In this document: one piece after another, positions 8,377-16,825 of the stretch
How the letters are laid out: every line of letters begins with the position of its first letter
Numbering within the stretch: the stretch's first letter is position 1
Assembly: GCF_014203235.1 (NCBI RefSeq)
Contig: NZ_JACHIN010000004.1
Coordinates: 466,719-530,718 of the forward strand
Direction: 5' to 3'
Source: Nonomuraea endophytica
GTDB taxonomy: Bacteria; Actinomycetota; Actinomycetes; Streptosporangiales; Streptosporangiaceae
Length of the DNA stretch: 64,000 nt
Notes under the pieces: generated by a model
What the model was told of the DNA's origin: nothing
Database searches by the model: none
What the model saw: the letters and a program-made list of their open reading frames with translations, nothing else
Position numbers and translations under genes: made by a program

Positions 8377-9738
8377 TTAGCCGGACTTAGCCGATGATGA
8401 GAGCGGGGTGAGACTTCCCGGCAGGCGTACCGTGGCGATCACTCCGCCGCCCGGCGCGTTGTCCAGCCGGACGCTTCCGCCGGCCTCGGCCACCGCCTGC
8501 GCCACGATCGCCAGGCCCAGACCCGAGCCGGGCAGCGCGCGTGCCGACGGGGAGCGCCAGAACCGCTCGAAGACGTGCGGCAGCTCCTCGCGCGGGATGC
8601 CGGGCCCGTGGTCGCGCACGGTCAGCACGCCGCCGCGCAGCACCACCTCGATGCCGTTCTCGCTGAACTTGCGGGCGTTGTCGATGAGGTTGAGCACCGC
8701 GCGTTCCAGCGAGGCGGCGTTGCCGACGGTGAACCACTGGCCCAGGTCGGTGCTCAGCTCGGCGCCGCGCAGCCTGGCCCGCTCGGCGGCGGCCTTCACC
8801 ACCTCGTGCACGGCCAGCTCCACGTGCGGCTCGTGGTCGGTGTCGCCCCTGGCCAGCATGAGCAGGTCACCCACCAGCGCCGACAACTCGGCGAACTGGG
8901 CCTTCACGTTGACCAGCAGCCGCTCCTTGGCGGCCGGGTCGAGCTGCCTGCCGGTCTGCTCGCTGCGCAGCAGCAGGTCGATGTTGGTGCGCAGCGTGGT
9001 CAGCGGGGTGCGCAGCTCGTGGCCGGCGTCGGCGACGAGCTGGCGCTGGCGGTCGCGGGAACCGGCCAGGGCGGCCGTCATCGCGTTGAAGGAGGCGCTC
9101 AGGCGGGCGATCTCGTCCTCGCCCTTGACCGGGATGGAGGTGTCGAGGTCCTCGGTGGTGGCGATGTGCTCGACCGCCCTGGTCAGCTCGCCCACCGGGC
9201 GCAGGGCCGTACGGGAGACGAGCAGGCCGGCCGAGGCGGCGCCGAGCACGCCGAGGCCGGCCACGCCCGCGAGCAGGGCGGCCAGCGTGCTGAGGGAGGT
9301 CTGCAGGCGGTCCAGGCGGCGGGCGCTCATGACGGCCACGCCCGGGGCGACCCACTTGGTGACGACGCGGACCTGCGCGCCGTCGATGGTGGCGCTCGTG
9401 TGCAGGCACTGGCCGCCGGAGCGGGCCACCCGCAGGTCGGCCTCGGTCACCCGGATCGGCGTGCCGAACGAGCAGGTCGGGCTCTGGTCGGCGTAGATGA
9501 TCTGCTCGGAGTACGGCGGCGCGTAGGCGTCCTCGGCCGGCGGCTCGGTCGAGCACCTGAGCTGGAGCTTGACGATGTCGGGCCGCTTGCCCGGCGGGCC
9601 CTCCAGTTCGTGGTCGAGCTGGCTGAGCAGTTCCATGCGCACGATGGAGAAGCACAGGACCGCCGAGAGCGCGACCGCCAGCGCCACCGCAGCCGTCACC
9701 AGCAACGTCATCCGGGCACGCAGGCTGCTCCATTTCAC
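8377..9738 (-). CDS. Two-component sensor histidine kinase (OmpR-partner type)
   Basis: This 453-residue membrane kinase starts at GTG 9738, overlapping the regulator stop (GTGA), so I prefer it over the longer upstream frame. The order is TM1 (MTLLVTAAVALAVALSAVLC), an extracytoplasmic sensor of about 110 residues with several Cys, TM2 near residues 150-175, HAMP, then HisKA with phospho-acceptor His in GHELRTPLTTLR. The HATPase domain carries an N-box NLIDNARKF, DHGPGIP and SGLGLAIVAQAV. It resembles MprB/TcrY-type actinobacterial kinases. Its operon position suggests that it controls cell-surface glycosylation or responds to envelope state. Confidence 0.92.
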   Translation of the reverse strand: MKWSSLRARMTLLVTAAVALAVALSAVLCFSIVRMELLSQLDHELEGPPGKRPDIVKLQLRCSTEPPAEDAYAPPYSEQIIYADQSPTCSFGTPIRVTEADLRVARSGGQCLHTSATIDGAQVRVVTKWVAPGVAVMSARRLDRLQTSLSTLAALLAGVAGLGVLGAASAGLLVSRTALRPVGELTRAVEHIATTEDLDTSIPVKGEDEIARLSASFNAMTAALAGSRDRQRQLVADAGHELRTPLTTLRTNIDLLLRSEQTGRQLDPAAKERLLVNVKAQFAELSALVGDLLMLARGDTDHEPHVELAVHEVVKAAAERARLRGAELSTDLGQWFTVGNAASLERAVLNLIDNARKFSENGIEVVLRGGVLTVRDHGPGIPREELPHVFERFWRSPSARALPGSGLGLAIVAQAVAEAGGSVRLDNAPGGGVIATVRLPGSLTPLSSSAKSG

Positions 9739-10430
9739 GGTGCGTTCCGCAGCACGTAACCGACGCCGCGCACGGTGTGGATGAGCCGGGGCTCGCCGCC
9801 CGCCTCGGTCTTGCGCCGCAGGTACATCACGTAGACGTCGAGGGAGTTGGAGGTCGGCTCGAAGTCGAAGCCCCACACCTCGCCGAGGATCTGGTCGCGG
9901 GTCAGCACCTGGCGCGGGTGGCTGAGCAGGAGTTCGAGAAGCTGGTACTCGGTCCTGGTCAGATCGAGCCTGCGGGCGCCGCGGGTGACCTCGCGGGTGG
10001 CCGGGTCCATGCGCAGGTCGGCGTAGGAGAGCAGGCCGTCCTGCGGCACGGCGCCGAGCGCGCTGCGCCGCAGCAGCGCCCGTACCCTCGCCAGCAGCTC
10101 GTCCAGCTCGAACGGCTTGACCAGGTAGTCGTCAGCGCCCGCGTCCAGGCCGGAGACGCGGTCGCCGACGGCGTCACGGGCGGTCAGCATCAGCACCGGC
10201 ACGTGGTTGCCGCCCTGCCGCAGCCGCCGGCACGCGGTCAGCCCGTCGAGCTTGGGCATCATGACGTCCAGCAGCACCGCGTCGTACGCCTCGCGGGCCA
10301 GCTGCTCCAGCGCGGCCTGCCCGTCCACGGCCGTGGCCACCTGGTAGCCCTCGAACTCCAGGCTCGACTGCAGCGCCTCGCGCAGCGCCGGCTCGTCGTC
10401 CACCACCAGGAGTCTCATGGGCTCACTCAT
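9735..10430 (-). CDS. OmpR/PhoB-family response regulator
   Basis: This 231-residue protein has a receiver domain at residues 6-118 with the acidic pair DDE, phospho-acceptor Asp in LLDVMMPKLDG, the conserved Thr in LMLTARD and Lys in DDYLVKPFEL. The winged-helix output domain at about 135-228 has LTRTEYQLLELLLSHPRQVL and HTVRGVGYVLR, typical of OmpR/PhoB and MprA-like proteins. It is the first gene of the operon RR-HK-GT2-GT39, with each following gene overlapping or within 25 bp. It starts at ATG 10430; a second Met lies at residue 5. Confidence 0.94.
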   Translation of the reverse strand: MSEPMRLLVVDDEPALREALQSSLEFEGYQVATAVDGQAALEQLAREAYDAVLLDVMMPKLDGLTACRRLRQGGNHVPVLMLTARDAVGDRVSGLDAGADDYLVKPFELDELLARVRALLRRSALGAVPQDGLLSYADLRMDPATREVTRGARRLDLTRTEYQLLELLLSHPRQVLTRDQILGEVWGFDFEPTSNSLDVYVMYLRRKTEAGGEPRLIHTVRGVGYVLRNAP

Positions 10431-10470
10431 GCGTCAACGCTACGTCGCCATCATGAGAACTCGCTGAAGG

Positions 10471-11961
10471 TCAGGTCAGCAGCGACATGGCGGCGTTGTG
10501 GCCGGGGATGCCGCTGACCCCGCCGCCGCGCCGCGCCCCGGCCCCGCACAGCAGCAGCCTCGGGTGCCCGGTCTCGACGCCCCAGCCGCCCTCGTCGGCG
10601 TAGGGCCAGCTCAGGTCGCGGTGGAAGATGTGCCCGCCGGGCAGCCCGGCCTCGTTCTCCAGGTCGACGGGCGTCTTGGCCTCCAGGCAGGGCTCGCCAT
10701 CGGGGGTGGTGGCCAGGCAGTCCTCGATGGGCTCCGCCAGCACGGAGTCGATCGAGCGGAGCGTGGCGTCCAGCGCCTCGCGCCGCGACTTCTCCGGGTC
10801 GTCGCGGAAGAGACGGGCGGGCATGTGCAGCCCGAACAACGTCATCGTCTCCCCGTCCTGGCCGAGGATGGACCGGTCGGTCAGCGAGTGGCAGTAGACC
10901 TCGGCGGGCGGCAGCGCCGGGATCTCGCCCCGCGCCGCCTGGGCGAAGGCCCGCGCGAGCTGCTCCTGGCTCTCGTTGATGTGGAAGGTGCCGCTGAAGG
11001 CCGCATGAGGCTCCACGCCGGTGTCCTTGAGCCGCGGCAGCCGCCGCAGCACCATGTTGACCTTGAGCTGCGCTCCCTCGGGCGTCTCCGGCTCACGTCC
11101 GAGCAGCCGATCCAGTACGGCCGGCGGCACGTTGGCCAGCACCCGCTCCGCCGACACCACGTGCTCGGCCTCCCCCAGCCGGAACGTCACCTCCCCGGCC
11201 TCAGGATCGATCCCGATCACCTCGGCCCCGGTCCTGATCCCCGCCCCGGCCTCGCGGGCCGCGGTGGCCAGCGCGCCGGACACCGCGCCCATGCCGCCGA
11301 CGGGGACGTTCCACTCGCCGGTCCCGTCCCCGACCACGTGGTAGAGGAAGCACCGGTTGGCCAGCAGGTCGGCGGCCGGGTCGGCGAACGTGCCGATGAG
11401 CGCGTCGGTCAGCACCACGCCGCGCACGGTGTCGTCGCGGAAGCGCGCCTCCACCGCCCGCCCGATCGGCTCGGCGAACATCTCCCCCCAGGCCCGCGCC
11501 CCGACCAGCCGCTCGACCTCACGCGCGGAAGGCAGCGGCCCGAGCAACGTGGGCGCCAGTGCCTGGGCCACCTCGGCGGTCATCCCGTAGAACTCCCGCC
11601 AGGCCCGGTAGTCCTGCGCGCCGCCGGTGACGGCGCGGAAGGACTCCTCGGTACGGCCGGCGTCCTCGTTGTCCACCAGCAGCCCGGTCTGCCCGACCGG
11701 CGTGTAGGAGGCGTAACGCCGCCGCCGGAGCTCGATCCGCAGCCCCAGATCCGTGACGATCTTCGTCGGCAGCAGGCTGACCAGGTAGGAGTAGCGCGAC
11801 AGCCGCGCCTCGACCCCGGGAAAGGCCTGGGCCGAGATGGCCAGCCCGCCGACGTAAGCGAGCCGTTCGAGGACGAGCACCCGGCGACCGGCACGGGCGA
11901 GATAGGCGGCGGCGACGAGCCCGTTGTGCCCGGCGCCCACGATGACGGCGTCATAACGCAT
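10471..11961 (-). CDS. FAD-dependent phytoene desaturase-like oxidoreductase (PYROXD2-like)
   Basis: This 496-residue protein has an N-terminal dinucleotide-binding motif GAGHNGLVAAAYLARAG (residues 9-25), followed by LVLERLAYVGG, the usual Glu plus GG pattern of amine oxidase/phytoene desaturase flavoproteins. The C-terminal FAD segment is LLLCGAGARRGGGVSGIPGHNAA. The whole resembles the PYROXD2/CrtI-like group, in which reactions are mostly uncharacterised. No carotenoid genes are nearby. A good AAGGA ribosome binding site precedes the ATG. It lies 40 bp upstream of the response regulator start on the same strand, so co-transcription is possible but not shown. Confidence 0.88.
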   Translation of the reverse strand: MRYDAVIVGAGHNGLVAAAYLARAGRRVLVLERLAYVGGLAISAQAFPGVEARLSRYSYLVSLLPTKIVTDLGLRIELRRRRYASYTPVGQTGLLVDNEDAGRTEESFRAVTGGAQDYRAWREFYGMTAEVAQALAPTLLGPLPSAREVERLVGARAWGEMFAEPIGRAVEARFRDDTVRGVVLTDALIGTFADPAADLLANRCFLYHVVGDGTGEWNVPVGGMGAVSGALATAAREAGAGIRTGAEVIGIDPEAGEVTFRLGEAEHVVSAERVLANVPPAVLDRLLGREPETPEGAQLKVNMVLRRLPRLKDTGVEPHAAFSGTFHINESQEQLARAFAQAARGEIPALPPAEVYCHSLTDRSILGQDGETMTLFGLHMPARLFRDDPEKSRREALDATLRSIDSVLAEPIEDCLATTPDGEPCLEAKTPVDLENEAGLPGGHIFHRDLSWPYADEGGWGVETGHPRLLLCGAGARRGGGVSGIPGHNAAMSLLT

Positions 11962-12018
11962 TGAAAGGTCCTTAAGCAGGAGGCAGGAAAGGGAAGGGAC
12001 GGCACGACCGGCGCCCCG

Positions 12019-12075
12019 CTACAGCCCCGTCTGCCAGTGCGGCTCCGGCCGCAGCAGTTCCTCCCTGGACACCAT
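12019..12075 (-). CDS. Possible 18-residue leader peptide or small ORF
   Basis: In the 131-bp gap between the metalloprotease stop and the FAD oxidoreductase start there is a short frame starting ATG 12075 and ending TAG at 12021-12019, encoding MVSREELLRPEPHWQTGL. An AAGG lies about 12 nt before the ATG. The composition (charged start, EPHW) does not look random, but 18 codons are too few to prove coding. It could be a leader peptide or a remnant of a longer N-terminus. Confidence 0.2.
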   Translation of the reverse strand: MVSREELLRPEPHWQTGL

Positions 12076-12092
12076 GCCCGGGACCTTACCCG

Positions 12093-13208
12093 TCACGGAT
12101 CCGTCAATACCACCTCCACGTATCTCCGGTCCGGCGTGACCGCGACCACCTGAACCTTCAGCACGGTGTCCACCGCATACTCGGTGGGCAGGCTCGTGCC
12201 CACCGAGGCCGTGCCCTCGTACCAGACCGGGTTCTGCTCGCCGTGCCAGGCCAGCATGGGGCGGCGGCCGATGGAGTGCACGACCACCGCCGGCTGGATG
12301 GCGGCGTCCTGGCCGAAGCGGGCGCGGTACTCGACGGTGATCTCGCCCTGGCTGGTCGGGACCACCGCGAGCACGGGGTCGTGCAGGTTCGCCTGGCCGA
12401 AGGCGGCCAGCCGGACGCGCGGGGAGGTGGACAGGTCCGGGCGGAGCACGCTGCTGGATTCGGCGAACTCCGGCACGTACCGGTAGAGGGCGGCCGGTGA
12501 CAGGTTGCGGTCGCTGCGGAAGAAGCCGGGCGAGATCACGGTGACGCCGACGAACGCGGGCGGCGTGGGAACCGCTCGGTCCTGCACGCCGGTGAAGCCC
12601 ATGACCGAGTAGTCGTCGTGGTAGACGTAGTCGCCGCACGGGCCGAAGGCGTGCTCGAAGCCGATCACGTGGCCGATCTCGTGGTCGTAGAAGGACAGGA
12701 AGCCGCCCTGGTCGAGGACGGCGGCGCCGCCGATGGCCCCGGAGTTGCACGGCGGCGGGTGCATGAACACGACGACGCGGTCAACGCCGTCGAAGCTGAC
12801 GCCGTCGCGCTCGGCCTGCGCGCGGGTCTGGTTGACCATGCCGCCCCGGTCGTCGCGGTTGCCGACCTGCGAGATGCCGGTCAGCACGCGCCACGGCTCC
12901 ACGCTGAAGCGCAGTTCGCGCAGCCGCAGGGTCGAGGCCGACCAGAAGTCGAGCATGCTCCAGCCGTTCGCCGCGTGGAGGACCTCGCCCAGCGCCGCGT
13001 CGGGCCAGACAGGGTGGACGTTGGCGTCGGGGGCGTTGGTCGCCCAGGTGTAGCGCAGCACCTTCACGTTGAGTGGCCGCGTGTGCGTTCCGGTACGGCG
13101 CAGCAGTTCGCGCACCGACACCTGGCCGGGCAGCCCCGCCTCGCGCCCCAGCGTGCGGACGCTGATCGGAAGCGACCGGACCGCCTTGCTCAGTCGTACG
13201 GAGAGCAT
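12093..13208 (-). CDS. Putative zinc metalloprotease (metzincin-like)
   Basis: This 371-residue protein carries the extended zinc motif HEIGHVIGFEH (His176, Glu177, His180, His186), the HExxHxxGxxH pattern of metzincins. A plausible Met-turn, YSVMGF with Met203, follows 17 residues later, so a zinc protease fold is likely. The flanking sequence is not one I recognise. The N-terminal 100 residues (KVLRYTWATNAPDAN, a WS..TLRLRELRF segment) may be a variant of the metzincin beta-sheet. The C-terminal about 120 residues look beta-rich. No signal peptide or membrane segment is visible. It follows the repeat-protein gene by 18 bp, so the pair is probably an operon. Confidence 0.75.
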   Translation of the reverse strand: MLSVRLSKAVRSLPISVRTLGREAGLPGQVSVRELLRRTGTHTRPLNVKVLRYTWATNAPDANVHPVWPDAALGEVLHAANGWSMLDFWSASTLRLRELRFSVEPWRVLTGISQVGNRDDRGGMVNQTRAQAERDGVSFDGVDRVVVFMHPPPCNSGAIGGAAVLDQGGFLSFYDHEIGHVIGFEHAFGPCGDYVYHDDYSVMGFTGVQDRAVPTPPAFVGVTVISPGFFRSDRNLSPAALYRYVPEFAESSSVLRPDLSTSPRVRLAAFGQANLHDPVLAVVPTSQGEITVEYRARFGQDAAIQPAVVVHSIGRRPMLAWHGEQNPVWYEGTASVGTSLPTEYAVDTVLKVQVVAVTPDRRYVEVVLTDP

Positions 13209-13226
13209 GGCATTCCTCCAGCGGGG

Positions 13227-14420
13227 TCAGCGGAGCAGGACGAGGATCGGGATCAGCCCGATGCCTCCGTCGAGCGCGGACATGGCCTTGCCGATGACGG
13301 CGCCGAAGGACCGGCCGGGGTCGAGCGCCTTCATCGCGTGGCCGGGCGTGTCGGAGGTGGTGAGCAGGTCGCCGACCCCGACGGGGGCGTAGGAGGCGTC
13401 GACCCGGCAGTAGACCTTGCCGACGAGCGCGAGCGGGTAGCGTCCCGCGCGCTGGTCGCGGTGGTCGAGGATGACGCCGGGCCGGTAGTCGCCCGCTCCG
13501 GAGACCACCCCGGCGACCTTGGAGTCGTAGGCGCTGGTGCTCATCCGCACCCGGTCGATCCCGTCGAGCACGACGACCGTGCCGGGCACGACCTCGTCGG
13601 TCTCGGTTTCGGCGAGCGAGAAATTCTCGGCCAGATCGGCTCCGGTGAGAAGCACGTCGCCGGTGACGATGACATTTCCCTTGAAGAATCCGGCGGGTCC
13701 GACGCCGCGATGGTCGGCGTAGAGCGCGGCACCGGTACTGTCCGCATTGAGATTATAGGCGGCGATAGCCGCGGTATTAGGGGAATTGGTCTCGGCGTGA
13801 ACGGCTTCGTAAGCCTCGCTTCTGGCGTCAACAGCAGCGCCGATCCCGGTCCTGACGAACACGCCGGGCCCGCGCCCGCGATTGTCGGCGAACAGCGAAG
13901 CGCCGGTGCCGGTCGGATTGACGTTGTAGGCGGCGATGGCGGCGACTTCGCTGGCGTTGGTCTCGGCGTGCAGCGCCTCGAACGTCTCGCTCCTGGCGTC
14001 GAGCGCCGCCCCCTGCCCGGTCCTGACGAACACGCCGGGCCCGCGCCCCCGGTTCTCCCCGAACACCAGGGCACCGGCGCCCTCGGTGTTGAGGCTGTAG
14101 ACGGCGACGGCGGCGGCACCCGTGGCATTGGTCTCGGCGTGGACGGCCTCGAACCCCTCGCTCTTGGCATCCACAGCGGCGCCGGGCCCGGTCCTGGCGA
14201 ACAAACCGGGCCCGCGCCCCCGGTTCTCCGCGAACAGGGTCGCCCCGGTCCCTTCCGTGTTGAGGTTGTATCCGGCTATGGCCGCGTTCTGCGGAGAATT
14301 GGTGGTCGCGTGCACCCCGTCGAATTCCTGGCTGATGCCGTGAATTCCGGGGCCGCTCTTACTGGTGCCTTTAACCGCGGCTTCGCCGGGGCGCGAGGTC
14401 TCACCGTGCAACGCAGGCAT
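13227..14420 (-). CDS. Tandem-repeat fibre-like protein of unknown function
   Basis: This 397-residue protein has residues 33-245 made of 3.7 tandem copies of a 57-residue unit. Each copy contains (F/Y)(E/D)(A/G)(V/L)HA(E/T)TN, an AAIAAYNLN segment, then (A/G)(E/D)NRGRGPG and RTGxGAAxDA. The unit is short-strand-rich and Gly/Asn-rich, which suggests a beta-helix or fibre. Residues about 250-397 form a C-terminal domain (ADLAENFSLAETE, GTVVVLD, DSKVAGVVSG, GDLLTTSDTPGHAMKA, GAVIGKAM). Such domains occur at the end of tail-fibre-like and bacterial surface proteins. There is no signal peptide and no phage gene nearby. Function is unknown; a structural or binding role beside the protease is inference. 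Confidence 0.78.
   Translation of the reverse strand: MPALHGETSRPGEAAVKGTSKSGPGIHGISQEFDGVHATTNSPQNAAIAGYNLNTEGTGATLFAENRGRGPGLFARTGPGAAVDAKSEGFEAVHAETNATGAAAVAVYSLNTEGAGALVFGENRGRGPGVFVRTGQGAALDARSETFEALHAETNASEVAAIAAYNVNPTGTGASLFADNRGRGPGVFVRTGIGAAVDARSEAYEAVHAETNSPNTAAIAAYNLNADSTGAALYADHRGVGPAGFFKGNVIVTGDVLLTGADLAENFSLAETETDEVVPGTVVVLDGIDRVRMSTSAYDSKVAGVVSGAGDYRPGVILDHRDQRAGRYPLALVGKVYCRVDASYAPVGVGDLLTTSDTPGHAMKALDPGRSFGAVIGKAMSALDGGIGLIPILVLLR
13688..14324 (-). repeat. 171-bp tandem repeat, 3.7 in-frame copies
   Basis: Copies occupy 14324-14154, 14153-13983, 13982-13812 and a partial one to about 13688. They are diverged at the DNA level but keep frame and length (57 codons), with NRGRGPG conserved in the first three copies and NRG changed to HRG in the last. 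This points to old internal duplication under protein-level selection. Confidence 0.8.
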
Positions 14421-14672
14421 TTTGGAGGGCCTTTCATCGGACGCCTGGGTTCTTCAATATGTCACCCGGAAATCCGGCCAGCCAGGAGATAATCACCTTA
14501 CTCGTTTATCAATTCACCATTTAGCGGGATTTATGAACCAGTTGGCCGGCTGGCGGGGGCCGTGACGGCGGGGCATTTGTCCGACGTGAGAAGCGACCCC
14601 CACGATCGGCGCCGGCACGGGTCGGCGGGTGGCGTGGGGGCGGCTTGCCGTACGGGATGGACGGCTTGAAAG
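14421..14672. other. Intergenic region before the repeat-protein operon
   Basis: About 250 bp with no convincing gene. Its left third is more AT-rich than its surroundings (TTGATAAACGAG and GATTATC on the minus strand near 14490-14515) and probably holds the promoter of the repeat-protein/protease pair. A GAAAGG ribosome binding site precedes the ATG at 14420. Confidence 0.4.
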
Positions 14673-15581
14673 TTACGGCCGGCTGGCGATGGAGAGGAGC
14701 GTGGCGGCGGGAGAGGGGAGCGTGCGGCCGCGGCGCCAGACCGCGCGCAGGCTGCGGACCAGGTTGAGGCCGGCGAGAGGCACCTCGACCAGCCGCCCGG
14801 TCGCGAGGTCGGCCTCCACCGCGTAGCCGCTCAGCACCGCGGGCGCCGCGCCCGCGGAGGCCGCGCCCTTCACCGCCGAGTTCGAGCCGAGCTCCAGCCG
14901 GGGGCTGGCCTGGTGCAGGCCGCGGAAGGCCAGGTCCAGCGTCTCGCGGGTGCCCGAGCCCGGCTCGCGCACCACCAGCGGCGTCGCGGCCAGTTCCGCC
15001 CCCCGCAGCACGGTACGGCGGCGCGCCCACGGATGCCCCGGCGCCACCACGACCACCAGCCGGTCGGTCCCGACCACGCGCGAGTCCAGCCCGTCGGGGA
15101 CGTTCGGCCCCTCCACGAAGCCCAGCTCGACCGACCTCGGCGTCCCGTCGGCGCCGGCCAGCACCAGCGCGGCCACCTCGGCTGAGTTCACCACGTCCAG
15201 CCCCACCTGCACGTCCGGCTCGCGGTTCTGGAACTCGCCCAGCCACCGCGGCACCAGATACTCCGCCACCGTCATCGACGAGGCCACCCGCAGGTGCGCC
15301 GCCTCGCTGAGCCGCACGGCCGCCGCCGCGCGCATGAGCTCCTGCGCCGCCGACAGCACCTGCGACGCCCACCCGGCGACCATCTTCCCCTCGGCGGTCA
15401 GCGCCGACCCACGCGGCGTACGCTCCAGCAGCGGCAGCCCCAGACGGCGTTCGAGCTGGGCGATGCGCTTGCTCGCCGACGGCTGGGCGATCCCCGCGGC
15501 GCGCGCGGCCCGGCCCAGGCTGCCGAGCTCGCCCACGTCGACGAGGAGCTTCAGCGAGTCGAGATCCGGCAACGCACTCAT
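14673..15581 (-). CDS. LysR family transcriptional regulator
   Basis: This 302-residue protein has an N-terminal winged HTH (LVDVGELGSLGRAARAAGIAQPSASKRI..., residues 12-70) and a LysR substrate-binding domain (LRVASSMTVAEYLVPRWLGEF; LVVREPGSGTRETLD near residue 205). The SGTR segment is similar to YeiE/CbbR-type proteins. It is divergent from a YeiH-type exporter gene, the same pairing as yeiE-yeiH in enterobacteria, which supports a role as its activator. A palindromic LysR box overlaps its own start codon. Confidence 0.92.
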   Translation of the reverse strand: MSALPDLDSLKLLVDVGELGSLGRAARAAGIAQPSASKRIAQLERRLGLPLLERTPRGSALTAEGKMVAGWASQVLSAAQELMRAAAAVRLSEAAHLRVASSMTVAEYLVPRWLGEFQNREPDVQVGLDVVNSAEVAALVLAGADGTPRSVELGFVEGPNVPDGLDSRVVGTDRLVVVVAPGHPWARRRTVLRGAELAATPLVVREPGSGTRETLDLAFRGLHQASPRLELGSNSAVKGAASAGAAPAVLSGYAVEADLATGRLVEVPLAGLNLVRSLRAVWRRGRTLPSPAATLLSIASRP

Positions 15582-15594
15582 AGCCTAAGGCTAT
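15580..15594. promoter_or_regulatory. LysR-type operator (T-N11-A palindrome)
   Basis: ATAGCC-TAA-GGCTAT is a perfect 6+6 bp inverted repeat that fits the T-N11-A rule for LysR boxes. It lies between the divergent lysR and exporter genes and overlaps the lysR start codon, so it likely serves autoregulation and activation of the exporter gene at 15652. Confidence 0.65.
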
Positions 15595-15651
15595 GACCTG
15601 CCAGGCAATGCATGTCTACTGGGAGGTCCCGGACGGCCGGAGACTCGGATC

Positions 15652-16707
15652 ATGGTCTCCCTCACCGTCACGCGCGCCTGGCCCCGCCTGCATCTGCCCG
15701 GCATCGCCCTGGCCGCGGCGGCGGTCGCGATGGCGCTGGTCGTGAGCCGGTTCCTGCCCGCGCTCAGCCCGGCGATCATCGCCGTGACGGCGGGGGCGAC
15801 CTTCCACAACCTCGGCTGGCTGCACGAGCGGCTGCGGCCGGGACTGCAGTTCGTCGCGAAGCGGGTGCTGCGGGTGGCGATCGTGCTGCTCGGCCTGCAG
15901 ATCGCGCTGCCCCAGGTGCTCACGCTGGGCGCGCCGACGCTGCTGATCGTGGCGGCGGCGACCGGCGTCACGTTCGCGGTCACGCCGCTGCTCGGACGGT
16001 GGCTGCGGGTCGCGCCCGGCACCGCGCTGCTCATCGCCGCGGGGGTGAGCATCTGCGGCGCCTCCGCCATCGCCGCCATGCACGAGAGCGCCGACTCCGA
16101 CGACGACGACGTCGCCTCCGCCCTGGGCGTCATCACCGTGTACGGCACCGCCGCCATCGTGGCCCTCCCGCTGCTGGCCGGCTGGCTGGGCCTGACGGGG
16201 CGTCAGCTCGGCGTGTGGGCCGGGGCCGCGGTGCACGAGGTGGCCCAGGTGGCGGCGGTCGGCGCCGCCTCCGGCGCGGCGGTGCTCGGGGTGGCGATCA
16301 CGGCCAAGCTGGCCCGCGTGGTCCTGCTCGCGCCCATGGTCGCCATCACCACCCTGCGCGCCCAGGCCGGAGCCGCCTGCCGTACCCCTGCCGGGGCCTC
16401 CGTGCGCACCGAGACCGAGGCCGCTCTGCGGGCGCGGACCGGCGCCCGGCGGCCGCCGATCATGCCGTTGTTCGTGGCCGGGTTCCTGGCGATGGTGGTG
16501 GTGCGCAGCCTCGGCGTGCTGCCCGAGACGCTGACCTCGGCGGTGCCGCCGGTGACGAGCGTGCTGCTGGCCGCCGCGCTCTTCGGCCTCGGCACCAACA
16601 TCGACCTGCGGAAACTGGCCAAGGGCGGGCGGGCCGTCCTGCTCGGCGGGATCTCCACCGCGCTGATCACCGGCATCTCGCTCGCAGGGGTGGCACTCCT
16701 GGTGTGA
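15652..16707 (+). CDS. YeiH/UPF0324 family putative sulfate exporter
   Basis: This 351-residue membrane protein has about 10 helices and matches the YeiH (Cons_hypoth698) family: PAIIAVTAGATFHN, VLLGLQIALPQV, ISICGASAIAAM (written here as VSICGASAIAAM), AGAAVHEVAQVAA and GLGTNIDLRKLAKGG. Family members are annotated as putative sulfate or sulfonate-related anion exporters, with limited experimental proof. A hydrophilic insert of about 30 residues (QAGAACRTPAG..., RTGARRPP) lies in the cytoplasmic loop before the final helices. It is divergent from LysR with the box described at 15580. Confidence 0.9.
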   Translation: MVSLTVTRAWPRLHLPGIALAAAAVAMALVVSRFLPALSPAIIAVTAGATFHNLGWLHERLRPGLQFVAKRVLRVAIVLLGLQIALPQVLTLGAPTLLIVAAATGVTFAVTPLLGRWLRVAPGTALLIAAGVSICGASAIAAMHESADSDDDDVASALGVITVYGTAAIVALPLLAGWLGLTGRQLGVWAGAAVHEVAQVAAVGAASGAAVLGVAITAKLARVVLLAPMVAITTLRAQAGAACRTPAGASVRTETEAALRARTGARRPPIMPLFVAGFLAMVVVRSLGVLPETLTSAVPPVTSVLLAAALFGLGTNIDLRKLAKGGRAVLLGGISTALITGISLAGVALLV

Positions 16708-16825
16708 TCTCGGGTGGACGCGTCCGGGATCGCCCCGTAACGTGCTCACTTTGGAACAACATCAGGAAATAGACCGTTCCAAAGAGTGCCACGCAAAAGG
16801 TCCCACAAGGAGCACGTACCCGATC

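Noticed and set aside
12019..12750. Minus-strand frame of 243 codons overlapping the metalloprotease gene
   Set aside because: Out of frame with the HExxHxxGxxH protein and low complexity; only its last 18 codons lie outside and are reported as a weak small ORF.
13227..14420. Prophage or phage-tail module
   Set aside because: Only the C-terminal domain recalls tail fibres; no capsid, terminase, integrase or other tail genes are nearby.
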